From: Eupransor demetentiae
Lineage (GTDB): Bacteria; Bacillota; Bacilli; Lactobacillales; Lactobacillaceae
Reading direction: 5' to 3'
Assembly (NCBI RefSeq): GCF_963930865.1
Contig: NZ_CAWVOH010000001.1
Location: 124,001-188,000 of the forward strand
Length of the DNA: 64,000 nt
The position numbers and the translations under genes are program-made. This document shows positions 49,112 through 56,691 of this stretch, in pieces. Position 1 is the first letter of the stretch; each line of letters opens with the position of its first letter. Below the pieces are notes generated by a model that saw only the letters and a list, made by a program, of their open reading frames with translations, had not been told where the DNA came from and did not search any database.

Positions 49112-50491
49112 ATGAATGATATTAATGTTGTCGTTTTGGCAGCCGGAAACGGGTCCCGAATGAAGTCAACGCTTCCCAAGGTTTTGCACAATGTAGCCGG
49201 GAAAGCGATGATTGATTGGGTTTTAGATGCCGTTTTGCCCCTTAAGCCTGACCGTTTGATTACAGTAACCGGTGTTGGAAGCCAAGCCGTCCGCAACCAC
49301 GTGGGCGACAAGAGCCGCTTTGTGACCCAAGAAGTCCAGCAGGGAACCGGGCACGCCGTTCAGCAAGCCTACCCTGAATTAAAGGACAGCCAAGGCATTA
49401 CCTTGATTATGTCAGGGGATACGCCCATGTTTCGTTCTGAAAGCTTGGCGGACTTTGTCGAAGAACATCGTCGTTCTAATAACACGGTGACGGTTTTAAC
49501 GGCCCACGCTGAAAATCCGACTGGTTACGGTCGAATTGTTCGTGCCGATGATGGGACGATTTTGAAGATTGTTGAAGAAAAAGACGCTTCGGTAACGGAA
49601 CGTCGCATTCAAGAAATCAACACGGGCGTTTATGTCTTTGATAACCAGTTGCTTTTCGAAGCCCTTTCACGGGTCAACAATGACAACGTGCAGAGTGAAT
49701 ACTACTTGCCTGATACCCTGGATATTTTGCGTACGATGGGCTATCAGATTGGTGCTTACCAAATTCAAGATTTCACGGAATCGCTTGGCGTAAACGACCG
49801 GGTTGCCTTGTCAGTCGCTAACAAAATTATGCGCCAGCGCATTAACCGCCAGCACATGTTAAACGGCGTCGAATTCTTGGATCCCGATAACACTTACATC
49901 GATGCCCAGGTTCAAATTGGGCAGGATACCTTGATTGAAGGTAACGTAACCTTGCAGGGGGAGACGGTTATTGGTACCGGTAACCACCTAACGGCGGGGA
50001 CGCGGATTGTTGATTCTCGTTTGGGCAATGACAATGTGATTACTTCATCGCAGATTGAAGAATCTGAGATTGGTAATTTGGTTACGGTAGGGCCTTTTGC
50101 TCACCTACGTCCTAAGGCCGTTTTGGCTAACCAGGTTCACGTCGGTAACTTTGTTGAAGTCAAGGGTGCTGAAATCGGGGAAGCTTCCAAAGTCGGCCAT
50201 TTGACTTATGTTGGCAACGCCACGATTGGTAAGGACGTTAACATCGGTGCGGGAACCATTTTCGTGAACTATGATGGTGTTCACAAATTTCATACCAATG
50301 TTGGCGACCGTGCTTTCATCGGTTCCAACAGCAAGATTATTGCGCCCGTTGAAATTGCGGATGAAGCAATTACGGCCGCTGGATCAACCATTACAGATGA
50401 TATTGAAAAGCATGCCATGGGGATTGCCCGTAGTCGTCAGACCAATAAAGCTGACTTCTGGAAGCGCATGCCCCACAAAAAGGACAACTAA
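49112..50491 (+). CDS. glmU: Bifunctional GlcNAc-1-P uridyltransferase/GlcN-1-P acetyltransferase
   Basis: Final two steps to UDP-GlcNAc for wall synthesis, 459 residues. N-terminal nucleotidyltransferase: VVLAAGNGSRMKSTLPKVLH (about 6-25), GTGHAVQQA, MSGDTPMF. C-terminal left-handed beta-helix of hexapeptide repeats: KVGHLTYVGNATIGKDVNIGAGTIFVNYDG (about 360-390). RBS AAGGAG. A terminator overlaps the stop. Confidence 0.97.
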   Translation: MNDINVVVLAAGNGSRMKSTLPKVLHNVAGKAMIDWVLDAVLPLKPDRLITVTGVGSQAVRNHVGDKSRFVTQEVQQGTGHAVQQAYPELKDSQGITLIMSGDTPMFRSESLADFVEEHRRSNNTVTVLTAHAENPTGYGRIVRADDGTILKIVEEKDASVTERRIQEINTGVYVFDNQLLFEALSRVNNDNVQSEYYLPDTLDILRTMGYQIGAYQIQDFTESLGVNDRVALSVANKIMRQRINRQHMLNGVEFLDPDNTYIDAQVQIGQDTLIEGNVTLQGETVIGTGNHLTAGTRIVDSRLGNDNVITSSQIEESEIGNLVTVGPFAHLRPKAVLANQVHVGNFVEVKGAEIGEASKVGHLTYVGNATIGKDVNIGAGTIFVNYDGVHKFHTNVGDRAFIGSNSKIIAPVEIADEAITAAGSTITDDIEKHAMGIARSRQTNKADFWKRMPHKKDN

Positions 50492-50508
50492 TTGTTGTTC
50501 TTTTTTAT
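50478..50508 (+). terminator. Terminator after glmU
   Basis: GGACAAC/GTTGTTC stem (one G-T) with T run; overlaps the glmU stop codon. Confidence 0.8.
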
Positions 50509-50516
50509 TATGTTTG

Positions 50517-50525
50517 TGATAAAAT
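50517..50525 (+). promoter_or_regulatory. Promoter of the ydhK-like unit
   Basis: TGA-TAAAAT extended -10, 35 nt before the first DUF1541 gene. Confidence 0.55.
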
Positions 50526-50559
50526 ACGAAGTATACCAATTAGAAACAAGGAGAAGATT

Positions 50560-51138
50560 ATGTCGAAGAAAGTTCTGTTTTCAGTGATTGCAGCGGTGCT
50601 AGTAGTGGCCGCAGGTGCTTGGTACTTTACAAGCCAATCTCACAAAAATGATTCAAGTTCTAAGATGTCTTCCTCCATGTCGATGTCATCTTCCATGAAA
50701 ATGTCATCCGGAATGAAGATGAAGACAAACGGTACTTTGCCAACTGGTTTGGCACAGGCTCAAGACCCTAAGTACAAGGTGGGTCAAGATATCACCTTGG
50801 AAGCGACCCACATGGCTGGCATGAAGGGTGCTAAGGGAACCGTCGCTGCCGTTTACGATGCTAAGCTTTATGAGGTTGACTTTAAGTCAACGGATGGCAT
50901 GGAAGTTAAGAACCATAAGTGGTTGACCAAGGTTGATTTCAAGGACGGTATGGATCACAAGGCTGGGGACAAGGTTACGATTGAAAGTGACCACATGTCC
51001 GGTATGAAGGGTGCTAAGGGTACGGTCGTTAAGGTTGTTGACGGACCTGCCTACGCCGTTAACTTCCAGCCAACCAACGGTGGCAAGGAAGTGACGAACC
51101 ACCTCTACTTGGCTGAAGACGAAATCGAAGCACGCTAA
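50560..51138 (+). CDS. YdhK-like DUF1541 protein, exported and membrane-anchored, Met-rich
   Basis: 192 residues. A hydrophobic N-terminus (about 4-23) with no lipobox cysteine anchors or exports the protein. Then a low-complexity Ser/Met/Lys stretch (about 34-56) and two DUF1541 repeats, each with xxHMxGMKGAKGTV and a following xxNHKWLT or TNHLYL motif. The His-Met pattern suggests binding of a soft metal such as copper; this is inference. First of three co-directional genes with short gaps. RBS CAAGGAGAA. Confidence 0.8.
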   Translation: MSKKVLFSVIAAVLVVAAGAWYFTSQSHKNDSSSKMSSSMSMSSSMKMSSGMKMKTNGTLPTGLAQAQDPKYKVGQDITLEATHMAGMKGAKGTVAAVYDAKLYEVDFKSTDGMEVKNHKWLTKVDFKDGMDHKAGDKVTIESDHMSGMKGAKGTVVKVVDGPAYAVNFQPTNGGKEVTNHLYLAEDEIEAR

Positions 51139-51165
51139 TAGAATTTTGTTTAAAGGAGTTCAATC

Positions 51166-51702
51166 ATGAAGATGTCAAATGATATGAATATGTCAAACGA
51201 TAAGGACATGAAGATGGGCGGAATGGATATGTCATCCGACAAGAACATGTCTGGAATGGATATGAACATGGGCGGTATGAAAATGAACATTCATGGCACC
51301 TTACCTAGTGGTTTGCCAGATGCTCAGAACTCAAAGTATAAGGTTGGCCAGGAAATTATTTCGCAAGCCACCCACATGCCCGGCATGAAGGGCGCTAAGG
51401 CCAAGATTGTGGCCGTCTACGATGCTACCCTTTACGCTGTTGATTTTAAGTCAACGGATGGCATGGAAATGAAGGACCACAAGTGGTTGACCCGTGTTGA
51501 CTTTACTGACGGTAAGGACCACAAGGTCGGAGATGACATTACGATTGCTAGTGCCCACATGTCTGGCATGAAGGGTGCCCAAGGGAAGGTTGTCGAAGTA
51601 AAGGCTGGACCAGCCTATGCCATTAACTACCAACCAACCGACGGTAGTGAGGAAGTGACTAACCACCTCTACTTGGCTGAAGACGAAATTCAACCCCGCT
51701 AA
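51166..51702 (+). CDS. YdhK-like DUF1541 paralogue without signal sequence, Met-rich N-terminus
   Basis: 178 residues, about two-thirds identical to the preceding gene over the paired DUF1541 repeats (THMPGMKGAKAKIV and AHMSGMKGAQGKVV). It lacks any hydrophobic leader; residues 1-41 hold 14 methionines with Asp, Asn, Gly and Lys (for example MKMGGMDMSS). It should be cytosolic unless another start is used. Strong RBS AAAGGAGTT. Looks like a tandem duplicate that lost secretion or a dedicated internal metal chelator. Confidence 0.8.
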   Translation: MKMSNDMNMSNDKDMKMGGMDMSSDKNMSGMDMNMGGMKMNIHGTLPSGLPDAQNSKYKVGQEIISQATHMPGMKGAKAKIVAVYDATLYAVDFKSTDGMEMKDHKWLTRVDFTDGKDHKVGDDITIASAHMSGMKGAQGKVVEVKAGPAYAINYQPTDGSEEVTNHLYLAEDEIQPR

Positions 51703-51716
51703 TAAAAGGAGTTACG

Positions 51717-53063
51717 ATGGATTTTGATGTATTATACTTAGGATCAGGACAGGCGACCTGGAACGGCGCCGTACCATTGGCCAAGACCGGTGTGAAAATC
51801 GCCGTGGTCGAAGAAAGCCAGTACGGTGGTGTTTGTTCAAACAAGGGCTGCAATGCCAAAATTATTTTGGATAAGCCCATTGAATTGGTCGAAAAGATTA
51901 AGGCCTTGCAGGGTCGTGGAATTGATGGCGTTCCCAGTTTGAACTGGAAGGACTTGATGGCCCACAAGCACGAATTGATTGTGCCCCAGGATGAACACGG
52001 TCAAAGCCGCTTGACCAATGCTGGTATCACAACGATTTCCGGCCATGCCGAATTCGTGGATGCCCATACGGTTAAGGTGAATGGCAAAAACTACACGGCC
52101 GACAAGATTGTCATCGCAACGGGGATGCGTCCACATCGCTTGGACATCCCTGGTAAGGAGCTTTTCCATGACAGCACGGACTTCTTGTCTTTGCCTGACA
52201 TGCCAAAACACATGACGATTTTGGGTGGTGGCTTTGTCGCCATCGAATTTGCCACAATTGCCAATGCCGTTGGTGCGCAAGTCGACGTGATTACCCGCTC
52301 GAACCGCTTGCTTCGCCAATTCCCGGCACAGTACGTCGCTGAAGTTCAGGCTGAATTGAAGGACCGCGGTGTCCGCTTTATTCCGGACATGGAAATCAAG
52401 TCCGCTGAAAAGCAGGCAGATGATAGCCTGAAGCTGGTTGGCCCACACGAATTTACCTTGGAAACCGACTATGTTTTGGATGCCACTGGTCGTATTCCAA
52501 ATCATGATCAGTTAAATCTTGAAGCAGCTGGTGTAAAAGCCAACGCTCGTGGCATTATTGTTAATGATAATCTGCAAACGAATGTGGCTAACATTTATGC
52601 TGCTGGGGATGCCCTCGACAAAACAACGCCCAAGTTGACGCCGACGGCTGCATTTGAATCCCGTTACCTTGCCGCCAAGTTTATGGGTAAGAATAAGGGA
52701 CCAATTAAGTATCCGGTTATTTCTGAAATCGTCTTTACTTCGCCTCGAATTGCCCAAGTAGGGGTTAAGTTGGACGAAGCTTTGGCTGATAACGAACGTT
52801 ATGAAGTTGAACAGGTTTCCTATGATGGTGACTGGTTCCGTCAGGTTGAAAACGAAAACGGTGCTAAGCTAGCTTTGATTTTTGATAAGCAGGCGGGTAA
52901 GCGTTTGGTTGGTGCTGCGGAACTATCACACGAAGCCGATAACACGATTAATGCCATTTTGCCTTACATCCAAATGAAGATGACTCGGGAACAACTTAAC
53001 GATTTGGTTTATCTCTTCCCATCAATCGAATACACTTTGCAACGTCGTTTGCCTTTGGTTTAA
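51717..53063 (+). CDS. FAD/NAD(P) disulfide oxidoreductase-like protein
   Basis: 448-residue flavoprotein of the glutathione reductase/mercuric reductase superfamily. FAD loop LYLGSGQATWNGA (7-19), redox pair GGVCSNKGC (Cys40, Cys45), second nucleotide loop ILGGGFVAIEFA (about 167-178), ATGRIPN and YAAGDALDKT. C-terminal dimerisation domain is present, but the HPTxxE catalytic dyad reads LFPSIEY (His replaced by Phe434), so it may not reduce glutathione. Genes alongside are Met-rich DUF1541 proteins, suggesting metal or oxidative stress. 14 nt after its upstream neighbour; RBS AAAGGAG. Confidence 0.85.
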   Translation: MDFDVLYLGSGQATWNGAVPLAKTGVKIAVVEESQYGGVCSNKGCNAKIILDKPIELVEKIKALQGRGIDGVPSLNWKDLMAHKHELIVPQDEHGQSRLTNAGITTISGHAEFVDAHTVKVNGKNYTADKIVIATGMRPHRLDIPGKELFHDSTDFLSLPDMPKHMTILGGGFVAIEFATIANAVGAQVDVITRSNRLLRQFPAQYVAEVQAELKDRGVRFIPDMEIKSAEKQADDSLKLVGPHEFTLETDYVLDATGRIPNHDQLNLEAAGVKANARGIIVNDNLQTNVANIYAAGDALDKTTPKLTPTAAFESRYLAAKFMGKNKGPIKYPVISEIVFTSPRIAQVGVKLDEALADNERYEVEQVSYDGDWFRQVENENGAKLALIFDKQAGKRLVGAAELSHEADNTINAILPYIQMKMTREQLNDLVYLFPSIEYTLQRRLPLV

Positions 53064-53076
53064 TGATTTTGTTTTG

Positions 53077-53109
53077 AAACAGTATAGCGAGATGCTATAC
53101 TGTTTTTTA
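53077..53109 (+). terminator. Terminator after the flavoprotein gene
   Basis: AAACAGTATAGC/GCTATACTGTTT stem (53077-53088 with 53094-53105), T run. Confidence 0.9.
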
Positions 53110-53126
53110 GATTAAAGGAGTCAGCG

Positions 53127-53612
53127 ATGCAAGTATTAGGCGAAAAAATTTTAGCGCAAATTGCGGATGAAAGTTATGACAAGGAAGAAATGAGCTCAGC
53201 CGATGGCCAGGCTATCGATTTGAATGCCTTGTTTGACAAGCTTGCCAGCCGTGCGCGAAATCAGGAGCAGTTATTCTCGCTTGCCCTCGAGATTAACGGT
53301 GGCATTGCCGAAGGTGGGACGACGCTTTCTTTGGAAAGTAACGCCATTAACCTTCCTTTGCGCTATCAGAACCAACTTAAAAAGCTCTTGTATCCTGACC
53401 AAGATTACGAAATTAATCTTTATATGATTGCTGAAAACAATGATGTCAGTCAATCGAAAATGAAGATTGCCAAGGTATCTTCATTGCAGGCTTACTTGGA
53501 CGATCCTGATTCAATTCAGGCTAAGATTTCAACCTGGTTTGACCAAGAACTGAAACAGATCGTGGAGGCCCAACAGGCTGCTGCGGCTGAAGAAAAAGAA
53601 GAAGCAAAATAA
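53127..53612 (+). CDS. Hypothetical cytosolic protein (161 aa)
   Basis: No family recognised. 161 residues, acidic, no signal or membrane helix. The first two-thirds look globular (ALFDKLASRARNQEQLFSLALEINGG; YQNQLKKLLYPDQDYEINLYMIAENN), and the C-terminus is a charged Ala/Glu-rich helix (VEAQQAAAAEEKEEAK) likely to be coiled coil. Strong RBS AAAGGAGT 8 nt before ATG. A preceding terminator and a following one make it a single-gene unit, possibly reading from a weak promoter at the terminator edge. Confidence 0.7.
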   Translation: MQVLGEKILAQIADESYDKEEMSSADGQAIDLNALFDKLASRARNQEQLFSLALEINGGIAEGGTTLSLESNAINLPLRYQNQLKKLLYPDQDYEINLYMIAENNDVSQSKMKIAKVSSLQAYLDDPDSIQAKISTWFDQELKQIVEAQQAAAAEEKEEAK

Positions 53613-53640
53613 AAAAGCCCCCAAAAGGGGGCTTTTTTAT
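53611..53640. terminator. Bidirectional terminator
   Basis: AAAAAAGCCCCC-AAAA-GGGGGCTTTTTT serving the 161-aa gene and the convergent small gene. Confidence 0.92.
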
Positions 53641-53891
53641 TCGGCATCCACTTCGGCAGAGAGGAGAAGGGGGCCATCGCTGCTATGAATGCGGGCTTTG
53701 ATTTTACTCGTATTGGTGTGGTTGGTAATCGACTCCAATTGGCCCAAGTCGTAAGCCTCGATGATGGCGTTGACGATGACTTTCTTGGAAGTATCACTGG
53801 GCAAGGTCAAAAAGAGGCTATCATAATCTTTCGTAACAGCTGGCCCTTTACGGCTCATTGATTTCGTTGAAATAGCGTGAATGTTTAACAT
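53637..53891 (-). CDS. Small protein of unknown function, probable leaderless mRNA
   Basis: 84 residues from ATG 53891 (MLNIHAISTKSMSRKG). A second part, SLFLTLPSDTSKKVIVNAIIEAYDLG and IKARIHSSDGPLLLSAEVDAE, looks like a compact alpha/beta domain. No family recognised. The promoter TATAAT ends 7 nt before this ATG, so the transcript would start at or within about 2 nt of it. ATG 53858 (MSRKGPAV) is an alternative with no ribosome site. Confidence 0.6.
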   Translation of the reverse strand: MLNIHAISTKSMSRKGPAVTKDYDSLFLTLPSDTSKKVIVNAIIEAYDLGQLESITNHTNTSKIKARIHSSDGPLLLSAEVDAE

Positions 53892-53898
53892 GGGCCTT

Positions 53899-53927
53899 AT
53901 TATACGGTTTGTTCTGGATAGGGGCAA
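53899..53927 (-). promoter_or_regulatory. Promoter of the small minus-strand gene
   Basis: Minus strand TTGCCC (53927-53922), 17-nt spacer, TATAAT (53904-53899). Confidence 0.75.
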
Positions 53928-53929
53928 TC

Positions 53930-53958
53930 TTTACTTGCTTGCTAAAATTTGCTACAAT
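53930..53958 (+). promoter_or_regulatory. Promoter of the structured RNA
   Basis: TTTACT (53930-53935), 17-nt spacer, TGC-TACAAT (53950-53958). Back-to-back with the minus-strand promoter. Confidence 0.65.
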
Positions 53959-53962
53959 ACAG

Positions 53963-54193
53963 GTATGCGATGAGTCGAAGCACATTATGTGCAAGCATAC
54001 GGCCTACTGGATTAGATTCCAAGTCTCGGATTTGACGTAGGTGTTTGGTATATTGTGGAATTTATCAATCTCACCATGACTATTAGCCCTTGGGCTAAGG
54101 TGACGTGACTTATGTCTAGCATTTTGCTAGTCCGTCCGTCAGAACGATATCTGGCATGCCAAACTAGCAGCTAACTTCGGTTAGCTGTTTTTT
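53963..54193 (+). ncRNA. Unidentified structured non-coding RNA, about 230 nt
   Basis: The region 53928-54273 holds no convincing ORF but has a promoter, many hairpins and a strong terminator. Elements: GCACAT/ATGTGC (54000 area), CCTAC/GTAGG, TCACC...GGTGA enclosing TTAGCCC-TT-GGGCTAA (54083-54098), CTAGCA-TTT-TGCTAG (54116-54130) and the terminator hairpin. GGTATGC (53962-53968) can pair with GCATGCC (54154-54160) to close the whole molecule. It does not show T-box, tmRNA, RNase P or SRP RNA hallmarks. 6S RNA or raiA-type RNA are possible but unproven. The next gene has its own promoter, so a stand-alone RNA is likelier than a leader. Confidence 0.65.
54168..54193 (+). terminator. Terminator of the structured RNA
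   Basis: CAGCTAAC-TTCG-GTTAGCTG then six Ts. Confidence 0.92.
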
Positions 54194-54230
54194 ATTGTCA
54201 TTAAACAGAAATATGAAAGTATTCTCATTG

Positions 54231-54239
54231 TGATATAAT
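54231..54239 (+). promoter_or_regulatory. Promoter of the ThiD/PdxK-like gene
   Basis: TGA-TATAAT extended -10 (54231-54239), 35 nt before the ATG. Confidence 0.65.
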
Positions 54240-54273
54240 GAATTAATCATTTAACAATCTGAGGGGTAATACG

Positions 54274-55077
54274 ATGAATGAATTTCCACAAGCCATGACA
54301 ATTGCAGGTTCTGACAGTGACGGCAGTGCCGGAATGCAGGCCGACTTGCATACTTTCTTTGTCCAGGGGGTATACGGTACCTCTGTTTTGACAGCCTGTG
54401 TCGCTGGAAATTCATACGGGATTCACGATCAGGTTTTGCTGCCAAAGCGCTTTATTGATCAAGAATTCAAGGATTTGGCAGAAGATTTCCAGATTAGGGC
54501 CGCTAAAACGGGGATGCTGGCTAATTCCGAAATCATTGAAGCGGTAATCGAAAACTATCAGAAGTATGATTTTGGGCCACTCGTCGTTGATCCAGTAATC
54601 ATCACCAAGCACGGTGATTTTTTGCTGGACCAGGAAGCCTTTGCGACCATCAAAGAAAAGTTGATTCCACTGGCAACGGTGCTCACCCCCAACTTCTTTG
54701 AAGCTGAAAAATTAGCGGACATGAAGATTGAAAGTAGCGCGGACCAAATTCAAGCTGCCAAGATTCTACAGGACATGGGCGCTGACACGGTCATCGTGAA
54801 GGGAAAGCATCATGATGACCAGCAGAGCGAAGTTTCTGACTTGGTTCTTTATGCTTCGGGTAAGCAGGAATGGTTGAGCGGCCCTTATTACGCAACGGAC
54901 CGTAAGAACGGCAGTGGTGATTCCTTGTCGGCCTGTATTACGGCCGAACTAGCCAAGGGTAAGGACCAGGAAGCGGCCATTCATACCGGTTACCACTATG
55001 TCCAAGCCGCTATTAAAAACGAATTAGCAGTGGGCCATAAGTTTGGTCCGGTTAACCAATTTGCTAACCTTAACTAA
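54274..55077 (+). CDS. Pyridoxine/hydroxymethylpyrimidine kinase (ThiD/PdxK type)
   Basis: Ribokinase-fold kinase of 267 residues. MTIAGSDSDGSAGMQADLHTFF (about 8-29), VVDPVIITKHGD (about 106-117), LTPNFFEAEKLA, VIVKGKHH and the anion-hole loop RKNGSGDSLSACI (about 210-222) are present. The ThiD-like Bacillus PdxK phosphorylates pyridoxine, so with no thiamine genes nearby a vitamin B6 salvage role is as likely as HMP kinase. RBS GAGGGG. Monocistronic. Confidence 0.85.
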   Translation: MNEFPQAMTIAGSDSDGSAGMQADLHTFFVQGVYGTSVLTACVAGNSYGIHDQVLLPKRFIDQEFKDLAEDFQIRAAKTGMLANSEIIEAVIENYQKYDFGPLVVDPVIITKHGDFLLDQEAFATIKEKLIPLATVLTPNFFEAEKLADMKIESSADQIQAAKILQDMGADTVIVKGKHHDDQQSEVSDLVLYASGKQEWLSGPYYATDRKNGSGDSLSACITAELAKGKDQEAAIHTGYHYVQAAIKNELAVGHKFGPVNQFANLN

Positions 55078-55086
55078 GATAATTTT

Positions 55087-55119
55087 GGAAATGATTACTT
55101 CGTAATGATTTCCTTTTTT
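55087..55119 (+). terminator. Terminator after the ThiD/PdxK-like gene
   Basis: GGAAATgATTAC/GTAATgATTTCC stem with one mismatch, then TTTTTT. Confidence 0.8.
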
Positions 55120-55152
55120 ATTGGCTAAATCCGGGCGAGAAAGTCAGTTTTT

Positions 55153-55158
55153 TATAAT
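55153..55158 (+). promoter_or_regulatory. Promoter -10 of the xseA operon
   Basis: TATAAT within TTTTTATAATATAATG; no clear -35. Confidence 0.45.
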
Positions 55159-55193
55159 ATAATGAAAGGTAGATTATTATTTCGAGGAGCACT

Positions 55194-56471
55194 ATGCTGG
55201 CCAAGGCAAAATACTTATCGGTAGGGGCGTTGAGCGCCTACCTCAAGCGAAAATTTGATGCGGATCCCCACCTGGAAAAGGTTTATTTAACCGGTGAAAT
55301 TTCCAACCTCGGCAATCGCCGTGGACGGCACTTATACTTTTCCATCAAGGATCCGGACGGAAAGGCTGTGATTAAGGCCGCCATGTTTTCCTATGCCAAC
55401 CGTTTGAAATTCAACCCAGAAGAAGGGATGAAGATTTTTGCGATTGGCCGCGTACAAATCTACGAGCCATCCGGCACTTATTCCATTATCTTGGAAGAGA
55501 TGACGCCTGACGGGGTTGGCGAACTGTATTTAGCCTATGAAGAGCTCAAAAAGAAGCTCTACGCAGAAGGACTCTTTTCCCAAGAAAAGCGGGCTTTGCC
55601 ACTTTTTCCAAAGAAGATTGCCGTGATTACTTCGCCCACCGGTGCCGTGATTGAAGATATTGCCAAAACGGCCCAACGGCGTTTTCCATCCGCCCAAGTC
55701 GTCCTTTATCCAGCGGTTGTTCAGGGAGACGGCGCTGTTCCCTCGATTTTAAAGCAGTTAGAACGGGTGGCGGCAGCCGACTATGACGTCTTGATTATTG
55801 GTCGTGGTGGTGGTTCCATTGAAGATCTTTGGGCCTTCAACGATGAAAAGTTGGTCCGGGCCGTCGCTGCTATGCCTTTACCCGTGATTTCATCGGTTGG
55901 CCACGAAACGGACAATACCTTGACGGACTTGGTGGCAGACCGCCGTGCTGCCACACCGACTGCCGCTGCAGAATTAGCGACGCCGGTTACCCTCCAACAG
56001 TTAACCGACCGTTTGGCCGAGATTAATTTGCGTTTGGAAGGGGCCATGCGCCGGATGATTAGGGTAAAAAAAGAGGCCCTGCAGTCCTGGCTAGCTCGCC
56101 CTATTATGCGACAACCTGACCGTCTTTATACAGCTTACCAGGAAGAAGTGGACCGACAATATGAACGGATGGTGCGTTCGTTTAAACACCAGGTGGATAA
56201 TCGACAGCAAGGAATCCGTAACTTAATTCAACGCCAGCAAAGAATCGGCAGTAACCTTTTGCAGCCCTATCAGGAACGCTTTAGTCGTTTGACCGATAAG
56301 CTGAATTTGGTGTCACCACTGACGATTTTAAGTCACGGCTATGCCATTGTTGAAAAAGAAGATCGGACCGTGATCCAAAAGAGTAAGGACCTGAAGGCCG
56401 GGGATGCCATCGCTTTGAAGTTTGCGGATGGTGAAGCGACGGCCGAAGTTAAAGGAGTAAAGAATGACTGA
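55194..56471 (+). CDS. xseA: Exodeoxyribonuclease VII large subunit
   Basis: Catalytic subunit of ExoVII, degrading single-stranded DNA. 425 residues. N-terminal OB fold (VYLTGEISNLGNRRGRHLYFSIKD, about 30-53), catalytic region with IAVITSPTGAVIEDI, GRGGGSIEDLWAFNDE (about 203-218) and GHETDNTLTDLVADRRAATPTAAAE (about 238-262), then the long helical C-terminus. RBS CGAGGAG. Heads xseA-xseB-ispA-tlyA-recN. Confidence 0.96.
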   Translation: MLAKAKYLSVGALSAYLKRKFDADPHLEKVYLTGEISNLGNRRGRHLYFSIKDPDGKAVIKAAMFSYANRLKFNPEEGMKIFAIGRVQIYEPSGTYSIILEEMTPDGVGELYLAYEELKKKLYAEGLFSQEKRALPLFPKKIAVITSPTGAVIEDIAKTAQRRFPSAQVVLYPAVVQGDGAVPSILKQLERVAAADYDVLIIGRGGGSIEDLWAFNDEKLVRAVAAMPLPVISSVGHETDNTLTDLVADRRAATPTAAAELATPVTLQQLTDRLAEINLRLEGAMRRMIRVKKEALQSWLARPIMRQPDRLYTAYQEEVDRQYERMVRSFKHQVDNRQQGIRNLIQRQQRIGSNLLQPYQERFSRLTDKLNLVSPLTILSHGYAIVEKEDRTVIQKSKDLKAGDAIALKFADGEATAEVKGVKND

Positions 56472-56691
56472 AAAAGCAAGTTTTGAAGATAAGCTCGGGC
56501 AGCTTGAAAAAATCGTAACCCAACTGGAAAGTGGCAACCAACCATTGGAATCCGCCCTGACTGAATTTCAGAAGGGTGTGGGTTTGACCAAGGATTTGCA
56601 GGGTATTTTGAAGCAGGCTGAAGATACTTTGGCGAAGGTCATTGACGATGACGGCCAGTTAACTGATTTGGAATTGACCAACAATGACTAA
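56464..56691 (+). CDS. xseB: Exodeoxyribonuclease VII small subunit
   Basis: 75-residue helical partner of XseA: FEDKLGQLEKIVTQLESGNQPLESALTEFQKGV is diagnostic. Overlaps xseA and ispA by 8 nt on each side. Confidence 0.95.
   Translation: MTEKASFEDKLGQLEKIVTQLESGNQPLESALTEFQKGVGLTKDLQGILKQAEDTLAKVIDDDGQLTDLELTNND

Noticed and set aside
50660..50730. Short direct repeats of ATGTCATCTTCC type
   Set aside because: They encode the Ser/Met-rich linker of the DUF1541 protein; not a CRISPR array or mobile repeat.
51837..52505. 222-codon minus-strand frame inside the flavoprotein gene
   Set aside because: Shadow of a gene with intact FAD and redox motifs on the plus strand.
53963..54193. Naming the structured RNA as 6S RNA
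   Set aside because: A closing helix is possible, but the internal fold is a chain of hairpins and not a clear rod with a central bubble; left unnamed.
53963..54273. Reading the structured RNA as a riboswitch for the ThiD/PdxK-like gene
   Set aside because: No TPP-riboswitch motifs, and the gene has its own TATAAT promoter after the terminator.
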